NCBI RefSeq assembly: GCF_000485595.1
Contig: NW_014577809.1
Coordinates: 49,684-79,474 of the forward strand
Reading direction: 5' to 3'
DNA: 29,791 nucleotides
From: Priapulus caudatus
Taxonomy: Eukaryota > Priapulida > Priapulimorpha > Priapulimorphida > Priapulidae
Positions 9,492-21,400 of this stretch are shown here, one piece after another (within the stretch, counting starts at the first letter, position 1; every line of letters begins with the position of its first letter). The position numbers were made by a program, and so were the translations under genes. The notes below the pieces were generated by a model. The model did no database searches and was not told the origin of the DNA. It worked only from the letters and a program-made list of their open reading frames with translations.

Positions 9492-12400
9492 ATGGACGAG
9501 GAGGACGAGCAGCAGCGGAGAGCCCGGCAGGAGGCGCTGCGGCGCGAGCAGGAGGATGCCGGCGCCTTCGAGCGCGTCGTCGCGGCGACGATCACCACCG
9601 TGTTTGCCATCATCATCGCCTGCCGGCTCATGTTACTCGGCAACGAGGACGTCGCTCTAGCCGCGCTCGAGCCGCCGCTATCGCCCGAGACGGCCGCGCG
9701 CAGGAAACGCGTTGCCCTACAGTCAAACAACAACATCGAGGCGAGTCCGCGCAGCGCGCCGAACGCCAGCGATAGTCACCTGGCGGCGGCGATGATGACG
9801 ACACCGGGCGGCACGACTCGCACGCTCGTTCACGACTTCAGCTTGGACGATGTCGACGAGCCGGCGAGCGACGACACGAGCGTGATGACGAGCGAGATGT
9901 CGGCGCAGAGCGACGGCAGCGGCTCGAGTTTCCCGCTGCTCGACAGCACCGCGGCGTCCGTGGACGTCAGCACGCGCCTGCCGCCGCTCACCGACGCCGA
10001 GCAGCAGCGTGAGATCGCGCGCGCCGTGCGACAGTACATCGCACCCGCGGCGGGCGACGTCAGCACGTCGTTCGAGAGTTCGAACGCGGGGTCAGATGTG
10101 TATCAGTCGGAGCAGGTTCCGCCGGCGGCGGCACAGTTGGAGTCCCTGAATAGAATCGATAATTTAGGCGTGCCCCTGGGCGGTAGCGAGTCGCGTAGCA
10201 CGGAGGCAAACGTGGGAGCGGATGACGCCGAGTTGCTCGCTGCCGTTGAACGAATAATGGAAGCAGACGTTAATGACGACGAAGAAGATAAAGTCATCGT
10301 AATTCCGGATCTGACCGACGACTACAGCGGTTATTTAGCGACGATTTCAGAAGAGAGTAGTAGCGAGGCGGAAATGCAAACGCGGACGTCATCATCGTCA
10401 TCGTCATCATCGTCATCCTCCTCGTCAGTTAGCCAAGATGAAAGCGCGAACGGGGAAAATCCCAGTATTGATCGCTCGCAGGTGATGGACGGTGCGCAGG
10501 CGTCACCAGGTAAAATTGCTGAGGCGAAACGGAGGGACGAGTGTACAGGTGAGCAAGATCTATTAATAACAACACCGTTAGTCGACCAACACAAAGCCGA
10601 CAGCGAAGCGATGCGAGAGACAGAGGTCAGGATTGTTTCGCGTGAAATTAACGTCGTCAAAAGCGTTAAATATCAGCGTCGTACCGTAACGTCGATGTCA
10701 CACGCGTCGGAGGTTGAAAGCAAAACAACAAAAATGGCCGCCACCGCAGAGGCGGCTGTACCTGACGTGATATCACCCGACAGCGGGTTAGAGGATTCGT
10801 TCACTGGATTAGATAAGGATTTCGCGAAAATCGGCTGTGTCACGCCAGATTCTGATTTCGACGGTGCCGTCACGGAAGGAAAATATGTTCAAGACGTGTT
10901 AAGACATTCGACGACGTACGTAGATTCCGAACCGTCCGCGTCCATGGAGACACCGCCGAAAAGCTTTACTTACGAGTATCAAAAGACTGTGCTTACGCCA
11001 TCGGGAGAGGAGATTAAGGAAAACCTATGGGAAAACTCAACAGAAACAGAGAAACTGTCCGATAAATCTTCAGATGATGAAGCTGAAGATAGACAAGGTG
11101 GGTTAGACGCTGTGAAATCTAAAGCTGACGCCATGGGTACAGATGCTGATGATATCGTGTCAAGAGATGAGGCGAACTTAACTGCTTCCGGTGATAGTGA
11201 TTTGCCAAAACGCAAGAAAGGAAAGTACACTGTTACTAGATCGGCCGACGATACGCCGTCATCGTCATCGTTGTCGTCAGACAGCAGCAGTTCTAGCGAG
11301 AGTGATACGACCGAGAGTGGAACAGAAAAGGAGAGTGATAACAGTTCATCAGAGAGTGATCAGGAGAGTGTAAAGGGCGCATCGGTGAGCGAGGTGCCGA
11401 CTACAGACGGCGACATTACAAACACGGATGGCGACAGCGAGGGAGAGTACGAGCCAAATGCCTATCGGCCAATGATAGCGAAATTTCCTGTGAGAAGTCC
11501 AATGTCGCCTGGCAGATACAAGGACTCCAGCCTGCTCTCTAGTAGTATAGACGAGATGCTGGAAGATACCACATCATCGGAGAATGAAGATGTGAAGCCA
11601 ATTCACAGAATGAAGCCCATGTCCCCAAAGCGTGAGCATAAAATGACGGCGTATTCCGTGAGACCCATTTCACCCACACGCGATTCAGCTAGTGCAAAAG
11701 ATAAGAACGATCGTGTAAAAGCAGATGTAAAGGCAGGTCTTCAAAAGGAAAGCAAGACACTTCCAGAAACAAAGAACATTGTCACTGAGAGTCAGCAGCC
11801 GTTGTACAGTGTCACTAAAAGTGAAGTGGACAGAAAAACGGGCAGTAACACGGGAGGCTATACAGAGAGCAAAACATTGCCAGTTAGAGGATATGTTACA
11901 CCTACGCAGTCGTCAACTGTTGATAAGACAACATGCCCTACATTCTTAACTCTTCTGAAGCCCGAGGATATACAGAAGAATAGATACCGTGGTATGTCTC
12001 CAACTATAGATAAGCCTGTTGACACACTGCAAGCTGATCAGGGGGACAATCAATTTACGATTAGTCCAACCAAGAAGAGTATACTTGATGCAAGACAACG
12101 GTTTTTCGCTGATGGGGGACTGCAAGTGGACAACGCGGCCATACTAAAGAGCATATCCGAGTTCGACAAGCGTTTGCAACATCTAAAAGACAAGAAGCCC
12201 GTGCATTCACCGAGATCAACAGACTTTGAAGATATAGAAACGTATAGACAGCGCATGAGAGACCGGGCGGGTTCAACGCCGGAAAAAGATATGCTACGCC
12301 GTTATCTTCAGCCAGGGAGACCTCAGGGGCAAGATGAAGGTGGACGAAAGCCGATGTCATACTCAAATGATGACATTCTTGATGATGATGCCTACCGACC

Positions 12401-15400
12401 AGCACGGCCTAGGTTCAAATCGACTAGTGACATAAAGGTTCTAGGGAGTGAAACCAAGCTCGTACCTGTAGTGCCTTACCAACAACCGGGAAGTGTATAT
12501 ACCAGTGGACAACAAGTTAACATAAACTACAGAGAGACGGACATTGATTCTCTGATGTCCAGTGAAGTGCAGTTGGTCAAAGAGACGGATATTGACCAGC
12601 AGTACAGCAAATCTGTAAAGGAGCCTAAGCGTTTAACTGAGATGAAGCCCTTACCACGATCCGCTGCCTCTGTGCCAAACTCACCGTTATTGGCTAGTGC
12701 GCATGTCCTCAGCAGGACTAGAAGCACTGGAGATCTCGATGAGCAGTCGGTGGAAGCTCCTGAAAATCAGCTACAAAAAGATCACAAAGAGCCTCAGGGA
12801 GTCGTGACAACATGGAAGAGATTTGATAAGAAATCGGCTACGCTGCCAATGCGTGCTGCACCTAAATCGATACTTAAACATAGAGCGATTTCGGACAGTG
12901 GAGCAAGTAAGTCACCGTCTGACAACGGGAGGCAGATTCCAAAGAGTCCGAAAACATTCAGAATATCTGAACCTGAAGTCACAACTCGCGAGGCTGAAGA
13001 GCTTTTTAGCGAAATACAGAAATTCGCTGAAGAACATACAGAAGATGACTATTCCGTAGAGAAAGTAAAGGTTAAATCATATGATGTATCAACAAAACAG
13101 ACGCCACATACTGGTACTGTTCCAGAACTACACCACCGGCTCAAGGAACGCATACCAGCTAAAATCGAAGACAGTGTGCGAACTAGTGAATTGCCACCAA
13201 AACTACAACGAGTACCAGATCTAAAACCTGAACGTCAAGAAAAACCTGCTAGTGATAAAGACAGTCTGTTAGCTAGTACAGTACCAACTGCCATACAACA
13301 GGTGAAACAAGTGAAGACCAAATCACGTGCAATACAGCTTGAGGAAAACATATCAGCTAAAAACGAAGGCAATCTGTCAGCTAGTGTAATACCAGCTGAT
13401 AAACAACAAGCAAAGGATTTGAAGGCAGAACCGGAAACAACCCAGCCTGAGAAAAGCATGGGTGATGATGGTGAGGACAGACTCTCAGCCACCATAATGC
13501 CACCTGCCAAACAGCAGGTACTTGATTTGAAGACACAGCCATGCATAACCCAGCCTGAGAAAAAAATCACTGAGAAAAGCACTGAGAAAAGTCTGATAGC
13601 TAATATTGAACCAGCAGCTGCCATACCACAAGTCCAAGATGTAAACATAGGACGACCAGAGGAACAACTTGAGACAAATATACCAGCTGTAAAAAAAGAT
13701 GACCAGTCAGCTATCGCAACACTACATGTCAAAGAAAAATCAATAGATGCAAAGAGAGAGCCACAAGAAGCCCAGCCTATGGAAGACCTACCTGCTGGAT
13801 ATTTCGACGGTCACCTAGAAATAGCAACATCGTGCACAGTCGATAACGCACCAGATAGTCTGTTAGCTAGTACAGTACCAACTGCCATACAACAGGTGCC
13901 ACAAGTGAAGACCAAATCACGTGCAATACAGCTTGAGGAAAACATATCAGCTAAAAATGATGGCAATCTGTCAGCTAGTATAATACCAGCGATAGATGCA
14001 AAGAGAGAACCACAAGAAGCCCAGTCTATGGAAGACCTACCTGCTGGATATTTCGACGGTCACCTGGAAATAGCAACAGCGCGCACAGTCGATAACGCAC
14101 CAGATGTTAAGACAGAACGACAAGGAACTCCAATTGAGAAAAACATACAAGCTCAAAACGATGTCAGCCTACTGGCCACTGCAGTGCCACGTACAATAGA
14201 TAATGTGTCAGATGCAAAGTCAGAACGACCATCGAAAGACGATGATGCAAAAAGAGAAAAAGAGTCATTTACCTATAGAGAATTTAAAGTTGAAACTAAA
14301 GTAACTAAAACAACAGCGACGACATCAAAGCTGCCCATAGAATCACACAACGATGACGTCAGTGCCCCCACATTCAACCAGGAAGAACATGATGACTCTG
14401 TCCCGCTATCTGTGAAACCCAGCAGTACGTCATCGACTGCGAATACCATGGAAGAGAAATCTGCCTATCAACCATATGATGCTAGCATGCCCGTCCCTAA
14501 GCCTAGAAGTAGAGCCCTAGATTCCACGACAGAAGCAGAAGCCAATGTGGAGACAGATGTTCCAGTAGTTATAATGCGGCAAAAGACTCGAGCTACACCA
14601 GTGCCCAAACCAAGATCATCACTGATTTCACAAACAAGTGTCGAATCATTATACGAGACAAATACTAGACAGTCGACCATTTCTGTATATGATCAGCAAG
14701 CAGTGGAGCTGTATATGGACGATGATGGATTAGGATCCACAGAAAAGCTCACAAACACGAGCACTATAAATAGCAAGCCCGATCCAGTTACTGATGACAA
14801 AGCACCCGCACTTGAAAAAAGAACTCCCTTGCACTCAGACGATGCACGTAAACCAATAGCCGAACATAAACCGCCGCCATTACCTCCAAAGCCTAAAGGC
14901 ATGCTTCCTTCTTTTAGTAGGTATAAGCCACAACCGAAGCAGCAGGAGAAAGTTGAGGAGCCCCGGCATGAATCACTGAACAAGCAGGTTGGCGGCCAAG
15001 GACAACGGCATCCAAATGCGAAACCAGAGCTAGATGCGAAAGACGAGAGGTCGGTAAAGGCAAGACACACAACGGCCAGTGTCACCACCCAGGTAACCCC
15101 TGTGAAACCCAAATTACCCATAAAACCCCATAAATACCGTGTGCCACCAACATTACCACCGAAACGAGTAACAGGTAACACGGAGAAACCTTCAACCATG
15201 GAAGATCGATCTGGAAAAAGATATCACGTGAGAAATGCAGTGTACCCAGATGGAATTCAGTTATCTGTGCCACAAAGAGGTACGCTTGTGTTGGAGCATT
15301 TCTTTGATGACGATGACAACCAGTTCTTAGTTGCAAAAGATTACTCGCCACCAGTTGAAATGGTGACTGAAAAAAGTAAAAAGGCTGCACGGCCAAGAAA

Positions 15401-18400
15401 ATCTGGTTCGAAAGCAGAGAAGAAGACAGTAAAACCATCCACACCGCAAGATAATAAGAAAGCAGATATCAAGAATACAACAGAATTTATGAAACCTGAA
15501 TCCATAAACCAAAAAGGCCACCCAGCAGAGGATCCATTAAAAGCCACTGGTGAAAGCGTTCCTGTTAATGATGACAAATTCTATGTAATCAATGGGCAGG
15601 CAATACCTACATACGACAGCAGTGCAGAGGACATCGCCATGAAAAGCACAAGCAATACTCCCATATATGCTAATATTAATGTGTCTGAATCGCCAGAGGT
15701 AATGTTGCCTCATGAAATGCCTCACAAGAAAGAGCATCCAGTTACAACTAGGAACAAAGAAAATATTCTACCACTCCCTGCCAAAACACAGGACTCAGGA
15801 GGGAAACAACCACAGAGTCGAAAGGGTCCAATTGTAACGACAACATCCGAGACTACACAGCAGACCTTAATTTATGTGAGAGAGAAGCAGACTATCTATT
15901 ATGTCGTATTAAACTCCTCAGGCAACATCATTGAAAAAACTCCAGTTACTGATGCGCAGTTCAACGAAATGCCACCCCAAGACATCGCAGCCCTTGCCAG
16001 GGCAACAGATGGACAATACGTGGTCAGTCAGCAAAAGTCCGCTCCAGTAGAAACCGCAGGGTCAGGACACCAAGATAAGATGCCCGAAGAGTCAACTGTT
16101 GAGGATAGAATGCTACCAGAAAGAACTGAAAATGATAACTTAAGAGACAAAGACGTATCAGCCAATAAAGGTAAAAGCGATGCTCCAATATATGCAAATG
16201 TGTCGAGCTTGACAGACACAAAATTGCCTGGTGAAATTGTTGATAAGGAGCAACCAGCTACTAATAGTGGCAAGAAAAACATTCTGCCACTTCCCCCGAA
16301 AACTCGTCACGCACAGAAACAAAAACATCCCACAGTAACGATAGTGTCTGAGGTTACACAACAGACTTCGATTTACGTTAGGGAGGAACAGACTATCTAT
16401 GTTGGCTTTCTGACCCCTGACGGCAACATAGCTGAGAAAACACCAGTCACTGATGCAAAGTTTAAACAGATGTCACCCGAAGACATGGTAGCCCTTGCAA
16501 AAGCATCGGATGGAGAATACGTGATCAGCCACCAACATAAGGTGCCCAGTCAGCTAACTGTTGAGGATGGAACAGTACTAGAAGAAACTAAGATGGATGA
16601 ATTAAGAGGGGAAGACGTATCTGCTATGGAAGGTAGAAGCGATGTACCTATATATGCCAATGCCAATGTAACTAGAGCGTCGGATGCCAAACGACCTGAT
16701 GAAATATCTGTAAAGAAGGAGCATCTAGACACTCCTGAGGTCAAAGAAGCACCGCAACTACAGAAACGAAAAGGTCCCACAATAAAAATACCATCAGAGG
16801 TTACACAACCGACAATAGTTTACGTCAGGGAGAACCAAACTATCTATATTGTCATACTGAACTCAGATGGTGTCATCGCTGAGAAAACCCCAGTCACTGA
16901 TGCAGAGTTTAAACAAATGTCACCTGAGGACACTGCAGCTCTTGCAAGAGCATCAGATGGAGAATACGTGTTTAGTAAACAACAACCTGTATCGCTACAA
17001 ACTGTTGGGACAACCCACCAAGACAAGATACTCAGGAAAACAGATGATGACGTGTCAGTATCAGAGGACAATGAAATCGATAATTTAACCGACGAAGATT
17101 TATTACCTGGTTTGCTGAGGAAGAGGCGCAGGAGGTTAGAGTCAGATTCTGACGAGGAAGAAGAAGCAGTGAAGAAACTATATGACGAGGAGTATGATGT
17201 AGAATGTATGATAATGAACTATGGCTCTGAAGAAGCTATGGAATTTGATGAGAGTGGAACACCTTTAGCAACAAAGCCTCATCTTTCTGCCGAATCTACG
17301 TCTTCTAGTGAAGAGAGTGATGACATTGTAGCTTATACTATACCTTTAACGCCCATGTTGGATAAGGAACTAATGCTTGATATGCTACTAGCTTCTCGTC
17401 AGATGGGATTCGTGCAAGTTGATACGGTAGGGCGGCCTCTCACTGTTGCTGTTGATGGGAAGGAAACGCCAATTTACATCTCAGTAGGCTTTGATGGCAA
17501 GCCTGCCATTGTCGATTCAAATGGAAGACAGCTCGACACGGTTGTTGTCAAAATTGCAAAGCCTCTTCATGGTATCGCCCGTGATCCTCAAGGAAAGCCA
17601 TTAAAAGTAGCTAAAGATGTACACGGTAAATCAATATGCGTTGCTGTTAACCACAATGGGAAGGACGTTGCAGTCAACATGGACAGCCTGCCGTTGCAAG
17701 TGATTCCCGATCCCAGCATTCACCCACTACAAGTTGTGTTGGGGGCCCAATGCGGCAAGGTGTATGTCACAACCAATGAGCATGGAAAACGACTTGCAGT
17801 TTCACGAGATGGTACACCCATTATCCTTGTTCCTAATTCCAATGCAGAACCAATGAGGAGAACGGTTGATTGTCTGGGAAGACAAATCCCGATGGCAATT
17901 GATGGAAATGGCAAACCTGTCTATGTCGCTGCCCTTCCTGATGGAAAGCTCATGACCGTGGATGTTGGCGGAACACCTCTACAGGTTCTTTACCAATGGC
18001 AGGGTAGACCACTTCAAATGTATGTTGACGGAAGAGGAGAACCTATACAGGCAGTTGTTGACTCCACCGGTCATCCTGTCTACTCGGCAATAGATTTTCA
18101 AGGCCGAAAGCTAGCCGTGGATGTAGACGGAACACCGCTGAACTTTGTTGAGGATGAAACTGCTAAACCCCTGCAAGTCACTGTAGATGCGGAAGGAAGA
18201 CGCCTAATGGTTGTACTTGATGCTCATGGTAGGCGCGTATATATGGCACAAGATCCCCAAGGTCACAAGATAGCTGTAGATGCTTACGGTCGACCGCTGA
18301 AGATTGTTTTGGACACAACGACGAAGACCTTGCACTTGTTAGTCGATACGCACGAGAAACCAATTCTAAAGGCAAGTGATTCACATGGCAATCCCATCTA

Positions 18401-21400
18401 CGTGGCAGTGGATCAGAAAGGCAAACAGCTTGCTGTTAACGACAAAGCTGTGCCACTAAGGGTCGGAGTGGATGCTGATGCTGAGCTGCTAACACCCCTG
18501 TCAGATTCTAACGGACAGCCTATAAAGATTGCAGAAGATGTGCATGGCAGACTGATATATATCGCCAAAGACATGCAGCAGCAGAAAATCGCAGTTGATG
18601 GATCTGGTAGACAATTTTCCGCAACAGCTATATACATGCCAGCGTCGTCTATCAAAATGGACTGTGACAGTGTAGGGAATCCAAAAGCTCTTGGTACTGA
18701 TTCAAAGGGAAACGTAGTCTATAGGGGATCGAGTAAACAGAAAGAGCAAGTCGCTATTAACTCGGAGCAGATTGCTCTTGTCCTAAATGAAGATGAAACT
18801 GCTGTGCCTTTACCTCTCGTCCGTGACACGAATGGTAATCCTGTTGAGATAGGCATCGACGCCAAGAATGATCTTATTTACAATGGCGTTGACCCAGAAG
18901 GCAATCTATACATCGTGAATGCTGCGGGAATGCCTCTCTGGGCAAGCTCAACTGTTCGTCCGTTGGTTGACGAGCAACTCCAACCAATCAAATTTGCCTC
19001 TGATTGCGATGACATGCCAATCTACATCGCCACCAACGATAATGGCGAGTATGTCACTGTTGACTGTCACGCAGTGCCATTGCGACTTCACCCGTCTGGT
19101 AAGTCAGCATTGCCTCGGCTTGTTGTCGATGGAAAAGGAGAACCCATACAGATGGCCCTCGATGCTGATAGTAAGTCCGTTTATATGGCGAGTGACTCAG
19201 TCGGCGAGGATATACTCGTCAGTGCAACAGGAATACCACTTCAGATCACCTCTGCCATGCACCTGGCTGATAGCAAAACGATGCACGACAGTCACGATGA
19301 ATGTTTTGAAGCGGCTGTCGATTCCCGCGGTGTGCCAATCTTTCTGAAAGTAGACAGCGCTGGGAAATATGCCGTGGTCGACGAACATGGACAACCGGAG
19401 CGATTAGTGAAGGACGCCAATGCGGAAAAAATGAAGATTGCCTATGATGACATGGGGAAGCCAATAGAAATCGGGTTCGACTCTGACAACAAGCGCATCT
19501 ATGCTGCGGTCGATGCAGAGAGTAGAGAAGTAGCTATTGATCTCGCTGGCCATCCAATGAAAATTTCATCTAAACAGGATGTCGAACTACCGAAAGTGAT
19601 TGCAGACTTGGAAAGTAAGCCACTGAAAATCGACGCTGACAGAGAAAGTAAACCACTGAACATCGACGCTGACAGAGAAAGTAAACCACTGAAAATCGTC
19701 GCCGACAATGCAGGTAACCCACTTGAAGCAGCAGTAGATTTCCATGGAAATGCAATATTCTTGGCATTGGACCATCAAGGCAAATACGTTGTTGTGGATG
19801 CAGTTGCGAAGCCAATTATGCTCAAAGAGGACCCGAATCCAATGCAGCTTGATGTGGCAGTTGATGAAGAAGGAAGGCCAATTGAAATCGGCTTGAATGG
19901 AAACGGTGATGTAGTTTATGTAGCAGTCGACAATCGAGGGAGAGAGGTTGCTGTAAACCTGCACGGTAAACCTCTTTTGATTTCCAGCAACGCTACCACC
20001 CAGCCCGAAACTGTAGACGCAGAACAGCTTGAGGAAGCTGCTGTTGCTCCTCCAACCCTAGTCAGCACTAAACCAGTCACGAGTAAATCCGCTCAACAAC
20101 AGAAATCAAAAATACCTGTTGCACAGGATTCACACGGAGAACCACTCTATGTCCAAGTTAATCCTGGTGGAAATGATGCAATCGTAGATTGCAAAGGAAC
20201 AGCTTTACAACTGGTTTATGATCCCCGAGCACAGCCGTTAATACTTCAGCAAGAGAGCACGGGAAACCCCTGTGTGATCGGGAGCGATGCTAACGACAAG
20301 CTGGTCTATGTCACCCGTGATTCAGACCACAACGCTGTTGCTGTCAATGAACATGGACGACCACTAAAGATTTCTAGGAAAAGTAAGAAAATCGCATTGC
20401 AAATGATACTTGGAAAGGATGGTAAACCTCTTCAGGCTGCATCAGACTCGTGCAGGAATCCCATCTTCCTGGCAAAAGACCAGCAGCAGAGAGACGTTGT
20501 CGTTGACGGGAGTGGAGAGACCCTGCATCTTGTAGAAGACGAGAAGGCACGTCGCCTGAAGGTAAATCAGGACAAAAAAGGTCGTCCAATCCAACTTGCA
20601 ATTGATTCACAGTACAAGCCCATATACACCGCCACCAAGAAAACTGGTAAGGCCATAGTTGTTGACGCATTTGGCACCCCTCTGATGATAGAGAAGGAAT
20701 CAAATGAGAATATTAACTACCAACAAGAGAGAGTTTCTGATAAAAGCACACGCCAAAATTTGGTTCCTAGTCGCACGGAAAAACAAGAAATAGAGCCACA
20801 GACAACAAAACCAGTGGCAGAAAGCATTGTGATTGATAGCAACAAAGGCAACAAAGAACCGTTGCACGATGTTTCAAGTAGCACAGCCAAACATGCAGCA
20901 GTACCACATGTAGCTGAACCAGCGGCAGATAATGCAACTAATAGCGAGAAACAACCTCTGGAGATGATCACTGATGCTAAGGGAAACCCCATGCAGGTCG
21001 TCGTCGACGCAGATGGAAGACCGATCCACCTTGCCTTTGACACTCGTGGAGTTCAAGTGGCGTCGGACTCTGAGGGTAGGCCCATCGATGCGATCCCAGC
21101 ACACAAACTGCCCCCGCGTCCATTGGCAACTGATGCAAGTGGCCGCGTGATCAGCTTTGCTGCTGATGCTAAAGACGTCCCACTATACCTGGCCGTTGTT
21201 GAGCCTGGGAAACAAGTTGCAGTAGACAAGAAAGGACACCCTTTAAAAACTATCGTCGACGTTCAGATGGCAGTGGACGACGATGGGAAACCGCTCGTCG
21301 TTGCGGTGGATTCATTCGACAAGCCCATCTTCGTATCAGTTGACTCACATGCAAATCACATCGCCGTTGATTCCCAGGGAAGACGTCTGATGGCTACCGT

